Position numbers and translations under genes: made by a program. A stretch of 64,000 nucleotides of DNA, from contig JAEURX010000040.1 of NCBI GenBank assembly GCA_016788885.1, positions 1 through 64,000 of the forward strand, read 5' to 3'. The first letter of the stretch is position 1; each line of letters begins with the position of its first letter. The DNA comes from Nitrospira sp. (GTDB taxonomy: Bacteria > Nitrospirota > Nitrospiria > Nitrospirales > Nitrospiraceae). A model generated the notes under the pieces. The model did no database searches, was not told where the DNA came from, and saw nothing but the letters and a program-made list of their open reading frames with translations. Below are positions 1 through 9,281 of the stretch, piece by piece.

Positions 1-1
1 A

Positions 2-886
2 GTCGAAGGCGAAGCGCTCGCCACCTTGGTGGTCAACAAGCTCCGCGGCACCCTCAATGTGTCGGCGGTGAAGGCCCCGGGCTTCGGCGATCGCCGCAAG
101 GCCATGCTGGAGGACATCGCGATCCTGACCGGCGGCCAGGTTATCTCTGAAGACCTCGGCCTGAAGCTCGAGAACGTCAAGTTGACGGATCTCGGCCGCG
201 CCAAGCGCGTCACGATCGACAAGGACAACACCACGATCGTCGAAGGCCATGGCGACCCGAAGAAGATCGAAGGCCGCGTGAAGCAAATCAAGGCCCAGAT
301 CGAAGAGACCACGTCGGACTACGATCGCGAGAAGCTCCAGGAGCGGCTGGCAAAGATCGTCGGCGGTGTGGCCGTCATCAATGTCGGCGCCGCGACCGAG
401 ACCGAAATGAAGGAAAAGAAGGCGCGCGTGGAAGACGCGTTGCACGCCACCAAGGCGGCCGTTGAAGAAGGCATCGTTCCCGGCGGAGGCACGGCCTATC
501 TGCGCTGTCTCAAGGGCTTGGATTCCCTCAAGGACCTGCCCTTGGAGCAGAAAGTCGGCGTGGACATCGTGCGCCGCTCGCTCGAAGAGCCGGTTCGTCA
601 AATCGCCGCCAACGCGGGAGCCGAAGGTTCCGTGGTGGTCGGCCGCGTCCGTGAGGACAAGAATCCGAACGGCGGCTACAATGCCGCCGCCGACGAGTAC
701 GTGGATATGATCAAGGTGGGTATCATCGATCCGACCAAGGTGTCGCGTTGTGCCTTGCAGAACGCCGCCAGCGTCGCGGGCTTGATGCTGACGACCGAAG
801 TCATGATCACGGAGTTGCCGGAAGAGAAGAAAGAGCCTGCCGGTGGCCATGCTGGTCACAACCACGGCATGGAAGGCATGTACTAA
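2..886 (+). CDS. groL: Chaperonin GroEL, C-terminal part (5' end outside window)
   Basis: This is the C-terminal half of the 60 kDa chaperonin that folds cytosolic proteins in a double ring with GroES. The reading frame is open from base 2, so the gene enters from the left edge. Recognisable segments are [20 protein letters not shown] of the apical domain and, later, the intermediate/equatorial stretch around [14 protein letters not shown]. The usual GGM-rich tail is replaced by a His/Gly/Met-rich end ([14 protein letters not shown]), which could bind metal but is not unusual in function. The stop overlaps the stop of the convergent glnE-like gene by four bases, and a strong terminator follows. 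Confidence 0.98.
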   Translation, partial: VEGEALATLVVNKLRGTLNVSAVKAPGFGDRRKAMLEDIAILTGGQVISEDLGLKLENVKLTDLGRAKRVTIDKDNTTIVEGHGDPKKIEGRVKQIKAQIEETTSDYDREKLQERLAKIVGGVAVINVGAATETEMKEKKARVEDALHATKAAVEEGIVPGGGTAYLRCLKGLDSLKDLPLEQKVGVDIVRRSLEEPVRQIAANAGAEGSVVVGRVREDKNPNGGYNAAADEYVDMIKVGIIDPTKVSRCALQNAASVAGLMLTTEVMITELPEEKKEPAGGHAGHNHGMEGMY

Positions 887-2697
887 GGTTTCCGTTTCTT
901 CTTCGCTGTCGAAGACCGGTCCGGCGGTGGCCCCGCCGGACCGGTCTCTTTTTCGAGCCGAGACGGGTGGCGGCGGGAGTGGCCTTCCGCCGCCACCAAC
1001 ACCGCTGACAAAAGATCAGACGTTTCCGGGTGGTAAAACAGCGACCGGAACGTATGATGCACTACCGCCGTATGCCGCTGCCGATCAGCCAGAAATTCCT
1101 CCAGCGCCGCTTCACGCGACTCCGCCTGATACCCCATTCGAATCGCACAACGCTGTAATTCTTCGTTGCTGTCGGGGAGCGCGTGCGTCTGCAAATCATG
1201 CATCATCTGCAATTTGTGTTCGACGTCCCGTAGGAACCAATAGGCTTCAGTCAGCCGTTGTTGATCCTCGTCGTTCACAAACTGCTGTCGGCAAAAACGG
1301 TGGAGCGCCCCCACGGTCTTGCGATCGAGGATTTCCGGAACGGACCGGCCGATCAATACCTGAATCGTCTGGACGAGGAACTCGATCTCCCGGATACCGC
1401 CGGTCCCCAGCTTTACATTTCGATGCTGATGGCCACGCATGGCGATTTTTTCATCGATCATTTCTTTGACGGAACGCACATCGCGAATCACCGCGAGCGC
1501 CCGCTCCCGCGTCAATGGATGGGGGTCCGGTTGAAAGACGAAGCCTTCCGCCATCTGCACAAACGCCTGCCCGACGGCAGGTGAACCGGCCACCGGCCAG
1601 GCTTTCAGCAGGGCCAACCGCTCCCACACCTGCCCGCGCTGTGCATAGTACTTCGCATACGCGTCCACCGACCGCGCCAGCTGTCCGACGGTTCCCTCGG
1701 CGCGGAGCCGAAGATCCACGCGAAACACCGCGCCTTCGCGAGTCTGTTCGGCCAGGGCTTTCGTCAACGACCGCGCGAGCATTTCAAAATATTCTTCATT
1801 GGACAGAGGCTCGATGCTGGCCTGGCGATGGCCTTTTCCCTTGCGCGTTTCGCCGTCTGCCGATGCATACACATAGATCAGATCGACGTCCGAGCTGTAA
1901 TTCAACTCATGCGCGCCCAGCTTGCCCATGCCGATCACGACAAATTCCGTTTCCTCCCATGTGCCATCCGCGCGTTGATGCATCGGCGTCCCGTGCTGAG
2001 CCTTGAGATCCTTGTCAACAATCTCGTAAGCCGCATGGATCAGCACCGACGCGAGATCGGACAATGATCCGACGGTCTCCTCAACGGTGGCCAGACGGAG
2101 AAGATCGCGCACACCGATGCGCAACATTTCGCGCCGGCGCACGCGCCGCAAGACGTCCAGCTTCAATTCCACGGCTTTGAGCGAGCCAAGATTCTGGCGA
2201 AGCGCCGCAACCATGCCCGCCCTGGTCGGAGCCGTCGTTAAGACATCTTCTTCCGCCAGCCAATAGATCAACATCGGATCGCGAATGAGGGCAAAGGCAA
2301 GCGAATCGCTGTTCCCGAAGATCGTGCAGAGCAGGCCCAGCATCCTGGGCGAGGACTGGAGGTATTGGAGCAACGACGCGCGATTGACGCCCCCCGTGAA
2401 CAACCGTTCCCAATGATTGAGGGCTTGGTCGGGATCGGCCGTTCGGGCAATTTCCGCCAATAGCATGGGCAGGATCGCGGCCAACAGTCGCCGGGTGTGC
2501 GGCTCCCCCGCCATGCTTTGAATATTGGCATCCGCCTCGGCCGGATGCGTGACACCGTAAGGGGTGAGAATATGCGCCACCTGCTCCGGTTCAAGACCGG
2601 ACGCGACCAGGAGGGGTGTCGGATCCGGATACGCGCGAGGAGCAGAAGCCTCGGGACGCGGAACAGGCCGGTCCTGCTGTGGCGGACGTCGTGTCAT
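883..2697 (-). CDS. glnE: GlnE-like glutamine synthetase adenylyltransferase/deadenylase, single-module (604 aa)
   Basis: GlnE transfers AMP to, or removes it from, a tyrosine of glutamine synthetase. A pol-beta-type nucleotidyltransferase motif is at residues 256-272 ([18 protein letters not shown], with D270 and D272 as the metal-binding pair). It is followed by VDLRLR, a WERLALLKA segment and [11 protein letters not shown], all typical of the N-terminal (adenylyl-removing) half of GlnE. The family usually has about 950 residues with two catalytic modules; this protein has one. A downstream target exists in the window: GlnA with Tyr397. It is divergent from a second GlnE-related gene (2768-5044), which may supply the other module. 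The proline- and lysine-rich tail is encoded across the groEL terminator. Which of the two activities it keeps cannot be read from sequence. Confidence 0.85.
   Translation of the reverse strand: MTRRPPQQDRPVPRPEASAPRAYPDPTPLLVASGLEPEQVAHILTPYGVTHPAEADANIQSMAGEPHTRRLLAAILPMLLAEIARTADPDQALNHWERLFTGGVNRASLLQYLQSSPRMLGLLCTIFGNSDSLAFALIRDPMLIYWLAEEDVLTTAPTRAGMVAALRQNLGSLKAVELKLDVLRRVRRREMLRIGVRDLLRLATVEETVGSLSDLASVLIHAAYEIVDKDLKAQHGTPMHQRADGTWEETEFVVIGMGKLGAHELNYSSDVDLIYVYASADGETRKGKGHRQASIEPLSNEEYFEMLARSLTKALAEQTREGAVFRVDLRLRAEGTVGQLARSVDAYAKYYAQRGQVWERLALLKAWPVAGSPAVGQAFVQMAEGFVFQPDPHPLTRERALAVIRDVRSVKEMIDEKIAMRGHQHRNVKLGTGGIREIEFLVQTIQVLIGRSVPEILDRKTVGALHRFCRQQFVNDEDQQRLTEAYWFLRDVEHKLQMMHDLQTHALPDSNEELQRCAIRMGYQAESREAALEEFLADRQRHTAVVHHTFRSLFYHPETSDLLSAVLVAAEGHSRRHPSRLEKETGPAGPPPDRSSTAKKKRKP
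913..953 (+). terminator. Intrinsic terminator of groEL, lying inside the 3' end of the convergent glnE-like gene
   Basis: A perfect 15-bp GC-rich stem (913-927 with 933-947, loop TGGCC) is followed by CTTTTTC. On the other strand the same bases encode the last residues of the opposite gene (a [11 protein letters not shown] stretch), so the protein tail is shaped by the terminator. Confidence 0.85.
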
Positions 2698-2705
2698 GGC
2701 GCCGC

Positions 2706-2734
2706 ATTATACTGACGCAATTCTTCCGGTACAA
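2706..2734 (-). promoter_or_regulatory. Sigma-70-like promoter of glnE-like gene 1; nearly leaderless
   Basis: On the minus strand, TTGTAC (2729-2734), a 17-bp spacer and a perfect TATAAT (2706-2711). Transcription would start near 2699, one or two bases before the ATG at 2697, implying a leaderless or almost leaderless mRNA unless the true start codon is further downstream. Confidence 0.55.
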
Positions 2735-2767
2735 CGAGCCCACCTTCAGGTATACTCCACGGGAATC

Positions 2768-5044
2768 ATGCCGCACGCGAACGTCGATCGCGACCAACTC
2801 CTCGCCACCTTGGCTCCACTCTGCCCGGGCATCGAGGCCGACATCCTGCAAGACTTCACAACCAGGATGGATCAGGATTATTTCGCGGCATTTCCTCCCA
2901 AACTGCTCGCCAGCCATGTGGCACTGGCCGCACTCCTAACGCCCGATCATCCCTGCGAAATTCGATTCACGAAACTTGACCGTACACGGTGGACCATCAC
3001 CATCGTCGCCTACGACTACTTCTCGGAATTCGCCACGATCTGCGGCCTCCTCTCAGCGTTCGGATTAAACATCGAAGAAGGCCGCATTTTTACCTCCGCG
3101 GAAAGCGAACCGGCACGGTCAGGTCGCTCGAGCACACCGTATGGCACACGTCCCAGGCCGCAGGGCCGCCCGGGACTCACGAGAAAAAAGATCGTGGACG
3201 TCTTCACCGTCACTCTCACAGAGGGAGATCCGTTCACCGCCGAAGACCAGAAGCGGCTGGCCGAACAACTCTCACGCATGATTGTGCTGCTGGACAGGAA
3301 CGAATTCGACGAGGCGCGTCAGCAGGTCAATCGGCAGCTCATCGAACACCTGGGCAAGCAGCGCAGTTCCTTCAGCGGTCTGCTCCACACCGTCCACATC
3401 ACCTTCGATAACAGCCAGTCGCCCGCCGATACCATCATGGACATCCGGTCGGACGACACGCCCGCTTTTCTCTACGCCTTCGCCAATGCACTGGCCATGC
3501 GCAACGTCTACATCAGCAAGGCCCAGTTCGCCATCGAAGAGGGGAAGCTGCACGATCGCTTCTACGTCAGGAACCGCTTCGGGCAGAAGCTGCTCGATCC
3601 GGCCGACCAGGAACAGCTGCGCCTGACTGCCGTGCTTATTAAACAATTTACGCACGCGCTGACCTGGGCGCCCGATCCGGCCAAAGCGCTGGAATCGTTT
3701 GATCAGTTTCTTGATCTTGTCTTGGAAGGCTCGCGGCAGGCCGGAAAAAAACAGGCGTGGGATTTCATCAACGACAAGAAGACGTTTCCACTATTAGCGC
3801 GACTGCTCGGCGCCAGCGACTTCTTATGGGAAGACTTCCTCCGGCGGCAGCACGTCAATCTGCTGCCGCTGCTCAAGGACTATCACGATGCGCCACTCAT
3901 CAAACCACAAGCCCTCTTGCGCAAGGAGCTGAACCGCGTCATCGCCAAAGCCAAGACCGCTGAAGCCCGCAAGGAGGCGCTCAACCGCTTCAAGGATCAG
4001 GAACTCTTCCGCATCGACATGAAGCACATCGTCGAACCTGGGACGAACCTCCCAGACTTCTCCCTGGCGATTTCCGAACTGGCTGAAGTCATCGTCGAGC
4101 GCAGCCTGATCGACTGCCAAGCTAAGTTGACCAAACTTTACGGATCGCCTCGTCTCGCCAATAAAAAGCCCTGCCCCTTCGCCATTCTCGGCGCAGGAAA
4201 ATTCGGCGGCCGGGAACTGGGGTATGCGTCCGACATCGAAGTGTTGTTTGTCTATGGCGGACCGGGGCGTACGAGCGGGAAAGAAGGCGTCGAGAACAGC
4301 GAATACTTCGAACGCCTCGCACAGGAATTTCTGCAATGGATCGAGGCCAAGCAGGAGGGCATCTTTCATATCGACGTGCGGCTCCGTCCCCACGGCGGCA
4401 AAGGCTCGCTCGCCAATGCCTTCGACGAAGTCTGCAAGTACTACAGCGCCGACGGCCTGGCGGCGCCCTTCGAGCGGCAGGCGCTCATCAAATTGCGCCA
4501 TATCGCGGGAGACGCCGCCCTTGGCAAGAAGGTCGAGGCCCATCGCGACAGCTTTGTGTACAGCGGCGCTCCCTGGGATCTTGCGACCGCGATCGATCTG
4601 CGTCGACAACAGGTCAAGCAACTCGTCGAGCCAGGACAGATCAACCTCAAACACAGTCACGGCGGCATTGTCACATTGGAATATGCGATCCAATACCTCC
4701 AGGTCATGCATGGCCATCGCGTTCCAAGCCTACGCACGCCGAACACACTCCGCGCCCTTGCCGCCCTCATTGAGGCAAGCCTCATCCCCCGCGCGACCGG
4801 TGAAAATCTCCGCAAGTCCTACCTCTTCATCCGCATGCTCATCGACGGCCTCCGGATGGTGCGAGGTAACACGAAGGACCTCGTGCTCCCGCCACCGGAG
4901 TCTGACGAATTCATCTTCCTCGCCCGCCGGGTCGGCTATCAAACCGAAGATTGGCAAGCCGGGGCAAAACACCTGCTCTCGGACATCGAACAGCACATGA
5001 CACAGAATCGAGACTTCTTCGAGAAAATGTTCGGGAAGGTGTGA
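2768..5044 (+). CDS. ACT-domain/GlnE-like nucleotidyltransferase fusion (758 aa)
   Basis: The open frame reaches back to 2564, but that part is the shadow of the opposite gene; the ATG at 2768 (MPHANVDRDQ) is the sensible start, just after a TATACT box at 2751. The C-terminal half carries a GlnE-type motif at about residues 474-492 (GAGKFGGRELGYASDIEVLF, with D-x-E instead of D-x-D), then VRLRPHGGKGS and HSHGGIVTLEYAIQYLQ, matching the GlnE core helices. The N-terminal half has two ACT-like stretches, around RWTITIVAYDYFSEF (about residue 75) and VHITFDNSQSP (about residue 210), a layout otherwise seen in GlnD. ACT domains bind amino acids, so direct glutamine sensing is plausible. Together with the divergent single-module GlnE this could be a split, sensor-equipped adenylylation system. 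The function is inferred. Confidence 0.75.
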   Translation: MPHANVDRDQLLATLAPLCPGIEADILQDFTTRMDQDYFAAFPPKLLASHVALAALLTPDHPCEIRFTKLDRTRWTITIVAYDYFSEFATICGLLSAFGLNIEEGRIFTSAESEPARSGRSSTPYGTRPRPQGRPGLTRKKIVDVFTVTLTEGDPFTAEDQKRLAEQLSRMIVLLDRNEFDEARQQVNRQLIEHLGKQRSSFSGLLHTVHITFDNSQSPADTIMDIRSDDTPAFLYAFANALAMRNVYISKAQFAIEEGKLHDRFYVRNRFGQKLLDPADQEQLRLTAVLIKQFTHALTWAPDPAKALESFDQFLDLVLEGSRQAGKKQAWDFINDKKTFPLLARLLGASDFLWEDFLRRQHVNLLPLLKDYHDAPLIKPQALLRKELNRVIAKAKTAEARKEALNRFKDQELFRIDMKHIVEPGTNLPDFSLAISELAEVIVERSLIDCQAKLTKLYGSPRLANKKPCPFAILGAGKFGGRELGYASDIEVLFVYGGPGRTSGKEGVENSEYFERLAQEFLQWIEAKQEGIFHIDVRLRPHGGKGSLANAFDEVCKYYSADGLAAPFERQALIKLRHIAGDAALGKKVEAHRDSFVYSGAPWDLATAIDLRRQQVKQLVEPGQINLKHSHGGIVTLEYAIQYLQVMHGHRVPSLRTPNTLRALAALIEASLIPRATGENLRKSYLFIRMLIDGLRMVRGNTKDLVLPPPESDEFIFLARRVGYQTEDWQAGAKHLLSDIEQHMTQNRDFFEKMFGKV

Positions 5045-5125
5045 GCCGGCCACGCCACCACTATTTTATTTCATAGACACTTACTCAGTCAGATCTGCAA
5101 AGAACCCATCCCGCTCCCCTCCCGT

Positions 5126-5156
5126 GTGAGTTATAGGAAGGCCTTCTATAACTCAC
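5126..5156. promoter_or_regulatory. 31-bp near-perfect palindrome upstream of fic (putative operator)
   Basis: Arms GTGAGTTATA (5126-5135) and TATAACTCAC (5147-5156) flank an 11-base centre containing AAGGCCTT. It ends 43 bases before the Fic start codon and is not followed by a T run, so an operator is more likely than a terminator. The Fic protein ends in a winged-helix-like region that might bind it. Confidence 0.55.
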
Positions 5157-5199
5157 AAAATTGGGTTACTATGAGCCATACGAAAGACCGGTATTGCTC

Positions 5200-6321
5200 A
5201 TGACCTGGAATTGGCAGCAAAAGCAGTGGCCAGCTTTTACATACAAAATAGAGGCATTGGCTACGCATGAAACTCGCTTCCTGCACGAAGCAGGAATAGT
5301 GCATGGTGCCGTCAAGCATTTGACCGGAGAGAACAAAACCCGCTTGATAATTGAACTCATCAGCACTGAAGCGGTGACGACATCAGAAATCGAAGGGGCG
5401 ATACTCAATCGGGATTCCGTGCAATCATCGCTTCTTCGGAACTTCGGACTCGAAACGGACAATCGCAAAATTCCCGCTGCCGAGAAAGGCATCGCGGCAA
5501 TGATGACTGATCTGTACCGTCACTACCACACCCCCCTGTCCGAGACACAATTATTCACCTGGCATGAGATGCTGACACAAGGTCGAAGAGATCTGAACTG
5601 CATTGGGGGCTATAGAAGACATGCAGACCCCATGCAGGTCGTTTCAGGTCCCATCGGCAAACCAAAAGTTCATTTCGAAGCGCCGCCGGCGAGAACCATG
5701 ACGGCGGAGATGAATCGGTTCCTTACCTGGTTTAACAACACCTCGCGCCAAGCACCACAGCCACTCCCAGCTTTGACACGCGCAGGAATTGCGCATCTCC
5801 ACTTTGTGTCGGTACATCCATTCGAAGACGGCAACGGGCGGATTGGACGGGCACTGTCCGAAAAGGCACTCGCCCAATGTCTCGGCCAGCCGACATTGAT
5901 TGCCCTCTCGCACACGATCTGCAAGCACCGCGCGGCATACTATGCGGCCCTCGAAGCCAACAACAAGCATCTGGAAATCACCGAGTGGCTGATCTATTTC
6001 GCCCGGACCGTATTAGATTCACAGCGCTACACTCAGCGGCTGATCGATTTTCTCATTGAGAAAACCAAGCTCTATGACCGCCTCCGAGGCCAACTCAATT
6101 CTCGGCAAGAAAAAGTGCTCGCACGAATTTTTCGGGAAGGGCTTGAAGGTTTTACAGGTGGACTCAGTGCGGAGAATTACCTGAAGATTACCAACACCTC
6201 CAGAGCCACCGCCACAAGAGACTTACAGGATCTTGTGGAGAAGGGAGTGCTCCGAAAAACCGGCGAACTAAAACACACCCGGTACTGGCTGAGTATGCTC
6301 GACGAATCGAGCGAGCCCTGA
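5200..6321 (+). CDS. Fic family protein (putative AMP transferase) with C-terminal winged-helix region
   Basis: Fic enzymes transfer AMP or another nucleotide moiety to target proteins. The catalytic loop HPFEDGNGRIGR is intact (His, acidic residue, Gly-Asn-Gly-Arg). An inhibitory helix motif TSEIEG lies N-terminal to it, the class II arrangement that keeps such enzymes auto-inhibited. The start MTWNWQQKQWPAF matches the usual beginning of this Fic subgroup; an in-frame TTG at 5161 is less likely. The last ~80 residues (LSAENYLKITNTSRATATRDLQDLVEKGVLRK) look like a winged-helix DNA-binding segment, suggesting autoregulation through the palindrome upstream. The gene lies between the intact and a decayed copy of the same GlnE-like 3' end, a sign of insertion or rearrangement. 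Confidence 0.9.
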   Translation: MTWNWQQKQWPAFTYKIEALATHETRFLHEAGIVHGAVKHLTGENKTRLIIELISTEAVTTSEIEGAILNRDSVQSSLLRNFGLETDNRKIPAAEKGIAAMMTDLYRHYHTPLSETQLFTWHEMLTQGRRDLNCIGGYRRHADPMQVVSGPIGKPKVHFEAPPARTMTAEMNRFLTWFNNTSRQAPQPLPALTRAGIAHLHFVSVHPFEDGNGRIGRALSEKALAQCLGQPTLIALSHTICKHRAAYYAALEANNKHLEITEWLIYFARTVLDSQRYTQRLIDFLIEKTKLYDRLRGQLNSRQEKVLARIFREGLEGFTGGLSAENYLKITNTSRATATRDLQDLVEKGVLRKTGELKHTRYWLSMLDESSEP

Positions 6322-6332
6322 TGGGGCAATGC

Positions 6333-6416
6333 ATGGTGGGTGGTGATCCTAAGAATCTTGTGCTTCCGCCGTTCGATGCTGATGAGTTCATCTCCTCGCC
6401 CGCCGGGCCAGCTATA
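6333..6416 (+). pseudogene. Decayed duplicate of the 3' end of the ACT/GlnE-like gene
   Basis: Bases 6333-6416 align with 4856-4940 of the intact gene. The translated remnant MVGGDPKNLVLPPFDADEFI matches MVRGNTKDLVLPPPESDEFI, and after a one-base deletion (TTCATCTCCTCG against TTCATCTTCCTCG) the match continues as ARR..Y. Nothing upstream of the match is preserved. By eye the copies share roughly 70% of bases, so this is an old or imported duplication. Confidence 0.8.
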
Positions 6417-6564
6417 TCACCAAGGGCTTTGAGGCAGACCGCTGCTGCCTCTCATTCATTTCTCATTCATTGGAACAGCAATTACATATTGAACCTGGAG
6501 GTAGTAATGGCCAAGAGTTCTTCTTATTAGCAGTAGGCAATTGTAGCAATAGGGACAAAGCAAT

Positions 6565-7920
6565 ATGCCTGTCAATTACGTTATTACACTTGTACACGGG
6601 ACATTTGCTCAAAACGCTCGTTGGACACACCCTGAGTCTATCTTCTCAAAGAAGCTGCTCGAATGCTTAGATGGGGCATCAGTTGTACTGATTCAATTCA
6701 AGTGGTCGGGTTTGAATTCTTCAGTGGCTCGCAGGAAAGCTGCTGTTCGGCTTCGGAGACAACTTATAAGCAACGGACACACCTATCCGGAAGCTCGTCA
6801 TTTAGTTATCGGTCACAGCCATGGAGGAACAATTGCTGTTAAGGCAGTTGGAGAGATGGAGTCGGTATCCAACATCGTGAATGGCATTGCGACACTGAGT
6901 ACGCCATTCATTCACGCTCAGGAGCGATCTGCTGATTATTGGGATTATGCAAAGATTCTTCACTGGGCCTATGGTCTGGTTTTATCATTCTTCAGCAGTG
7001 TTGGCATGTTTGAACTTCTTGGAAAGATAGAGCCCACTATCGAAACATGGGGGTTGTCCTGGGAACTAGTGGTTGTCCTAGGGACTCTGTCTCTGGGGGG
7101 AATGGTCACCCTGCATCTTTCCAAGATTGCAGCTAAATGGACTCTTCGATGTAGTAAAATTGTCCGATCAGATCTCGATTGCGAACCGCCACAGGCCCTC
7201 AACCTCTTGATCATTCGTTTTTCTGGAGATGAGGCCTCTTCCCTGCTCGCCATCTCTCATTTCTTTTCGTGGATCGTGGGGCGACTCTGGCGCGTCATGG
7301 GAATCATATTTTCGCCTTATCGGAGGCTTTTACAGTTTGTGGATGCTAGTTGGAAACGCCAGTTGATTCTGGCCTCTTCGCTTGTCTTTACTTGGGATGC
7401 CTTCTACTGGTCTCCCTATCCCCTTTCCGATGGTCATTCGTATTCGAGCTTGTTTCTCCGTAATGTCGATAAGACGATTAATGATTTCTTTACACAGCTT
7501 TGGGAAGGTTTTTATCAATCTGCCGAATTTATCTTCGCTTTGGCGGAGCCAGGGGAATTTCACGTGGAGCACCTAGGAGGCATACTTTTTTTCAGTTTCG
7601 TTCTCCTAGGTGCTGTCGTCATGGCAACCGCGGTCTGTGTATGTTGTTTATTAGGGTTGCTTTTTGCCATCTTGCTGCCCTTCGGGCCGTCAACGGTTTT
7701 GGCAAACATATTGGCAGAGGTTTCAGTGGAACCTGTTCCTAGAGGAGTTTGGGCTGTTCATCAGTTTGCTTCAGCCGGTAGTATTCATGAATCGTTGACC
7801 GGACTTGCACACAGCGCCAGCTATCATGATCCGAGGGTCATATCACTTATAGCGCGTTGGATCAAAGGGGAGGACGGGAAAAAGTTGACCAGGGCAAGGC
7901 AGAATCTACCTGACTTGTAA
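6565..7920 (+). CDS. Membrane-associated alpha/beta hydrolase (lipase/esterase-like), 451 aa
   Basis: The N-terminus has an oxyanion-hole type HGTF (residues 11-14) and a nucleophile elbow GHSHGG at about residue 88, the hallmarks of alpha/beta hydrolases. Later residues include several hydrophobic segments (around ILHWAYGLVLSFF, LVVVLGTLSLGGMV, a long one near LLGAVVMATAVCVCCLLGLL), so the enzyme is probably membrane-bound. A late histidine that could complete the triad is in QFASAGSIHESL or SASYHDPRV. The base composition is clearly more AT-rich than the neighbours, suggesting acquisition by transfer. The substrate is unknown. A short open frame with a good Shine-Dalgarno (6507-6530) precedes it but encodes only seven residues. 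Confidence 0.7.
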   Translation: MPVNYVITLVHGTFAQNARWTHPESIFSKKLLECLDGASVVLIQFKWSGLNSSVARRKAAVRLRRQLISNGHTYPEARHLVIGHSHGGTIAVKAVGEMESVSNIVNGIATLSTPFIHAQERSADYWDYAKILHWAYGLVLSFFSSVGMFELLGKIEPTIETWGLSWELVVVLGTLSLGGMVTLHLSKIAAKWTLRCSKIVRSDLDCEPPQALNLLIIRFSGDEASSLLAISHFFSWIVGRLWRVMGIIFSPYRRLLQFVDASWKRQLILASSLVFTWDAFYWSPYPLSDGHSYSSLFLRNVDKTINDFFTQLWEGFYQSAEFIFALAEPGEFHVEHLGGILFFSFVLLGAVVMATAVCVCCLLGLLFAILLPFGPSTVLANILAEVSVEPVPRGVWAVHQFASAGSIHESLTGLAHSASYHDPRVISLIARWIKGEDGKKLTRARQNLPDL

Positions 7921-8494
7921 ATAAGGTGGTGGTATCCCTACCCGACCATCACCGAATAAAAGAGCGGCTTCTGAAGTCGTTGAGAGTTCTGGCCGTGCTC
8001 CTGACAAAAGCGTTGAATGGTCTAGGCCGCACAAATGCAAAAGATTCTTTATCCGGGATCAATCTTTAAAAACCACGGGAGCGAGCGGTAGGCCAACCTT
8101 CTTCAACTCTAACTTCCTGAGGAACGCCCGGCCACCCGACTTGAGCATCCGCCAGACTTGCGCAACAAACCGAATTCAGGATCACCAATACACTTGCACA
8201 TTGATTCCAAGTGGACTGTGAGAGCATCGATGCATTGTCATCCTGGAAGGAACCAAAAAGATCGGAAGGCATTTCCTCCAACATCAATCTCGGTACCCCC
8301 CTCGCTACAGGTCCTGATAGCTTTGGACAGCAGCAAAGCATGCCGTTGCTACTTGCATCCACCACTCAACCATCGTCAGCCTAGCCTCTCTCGTTAGAAC
8401 GCATTCCGCTTATAAGCGCAGGCAAGCACTTGTGATCAGCCATGACCTTGTAAGTTGATCTTCTCAACCGATCCTGAAACAGAAGGGACTCCCC
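7921..8494. other. Intergenic region without a supportable gene
   Basis: About 570 bases between the hydrolase and the DJ-1-family gene. Short open frames on both strands (for example 8066-8365 minus) lack a convincing start, ribosome site or recognisable motif. No terminator or repeat was recognised. Confidence 0.5.
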
Positions 8495-9181
8495 ATGCCG
8501 AAGAAAATCCTGGTGGTGCTGACGACGACGGAAAAATATCCGAACCTGAACAGAGCGACCGGCATTTGGCTCGGAGAGGCGGTGCACTTCGTCGAGCGGG
8601 TGGAACGAGTCGGTTTTGTCGTGGATTACGTGTCACCCACCGGAGGCTATACACCGATTGATCCCCACAGTCTGGCCATGGCGGAGCCCATCGATTGGGA
8701 GTGGTACCACAATCGCAAATTTATGGACCGTCTCGGCGCGACGCTCAAACCCGCTGACGTGAACCCCGACGACTACGCCGTCATCTATTTCGTAGGCGGG
8801 CATGGCGTGCTCTGGGATTTTCCTGACAATGCCGAGTTACAAGCCTTGAGCCGCAAGATTTACGAGAAGGGTGGGATCGTCTCCTCCGTCTGTCACGGTG
8901 CCGTCGGCCTGCTGAACATCACTTTGTCAAACGGAACATCGTTGATCAAGGGTAAGCAGGTTACGGGTTTCTCCGATGAGGAGGAGCGGTTGGTCCAACT
9001 CGATCAGTACGTGCCGTTCCTAACCGAGACAGAGCTGAAGAAACGCGGTGTGGTATACAAAAAAGCGGACAAACCATGGGAAGCTTTTGCCGTGGCCGAC
9101 CATCGCGTGATCACGGGGCAGAACCCTGCTTCCGGTGGCGCCGTGGCTGACTTAGTTATTCAAGCCCTGACCAATCGATGA
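8495..9181 (+). CDS. DJ-1/PfpI family protein (type 1 glutamine amidotransferase-like), 228 aa
   Basis: The protein has the Hsp31/DJ-1 fold signature: MPKKILVVLTT at the start, FVGGHGVLWDF in the middle and the nucleophile elbow SVCHGAVGLL with the reactive cysteine at about residue 131. Relatives act as glyoxalase III/methylglyoxal deglycases or stress chaperones; which applies here is not decidable from sequence. The start ATG is preceded by AAGGGA. It stands alone, with the next gene on the opposite strand. Confidence 0.85.
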   Translation: MPKKILVVLTTTEKYPNLNRATGIWLGEAVHFVERVERVGFVVDYVSPTGGYTPIDPHSLAMAEPIDWEWYHNRKFMDRLGATLKPADVNPDDYAVIYFVGGHGVLWDFPDNAELQALSRKIYEKGGIVSSVCHGAVGLLNITLSNGTSLIKGKQVTGFSDEEERLVQLDQYVPFLTETELKKRGVVYKKADKPWEAFAVADHRVITGQNPASGGAVADLVIQALTNR

Positions 9182-9281
9182 CCGCTCGGCATGACCGGGA
9201 TACACACTCATCGCCCTCATGGCTTGGTGGTCGGTGCCTGACTTGCTGATCACGCCGCCAATTGCTTCTGCCCAACAGCCA

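Noticed and set aside
2564-2767. N-terminal extension of the ACT/GlnE-like protein
   Set aside because: It is the reverse of the opposite glnE start and promoter region, and its composition (Cys/Arg/Gly-rich) is non-coding.
3824-4717. 297-codon open frame antisense to the ACT/GlnE-like gene
   Set aside because: High-GC genomes give long antisense frames; the sense strand has clear GlnE motifs here.
6507-6530. Seven-codon ORF with a strong Shine-Dalgarno (GGAGG) before the hydrolase
   Set aside because: Too short to judge; it may be a leader peptide or the truncated start of a lost gene, but nothing else supports it.
8066-8365. 99-codon open frame on the minus strand
   Set aside because: No ribosome site, no recognisable motif, cysteine-rich composition unlike neighbours, and a competing open frame on the other strand.
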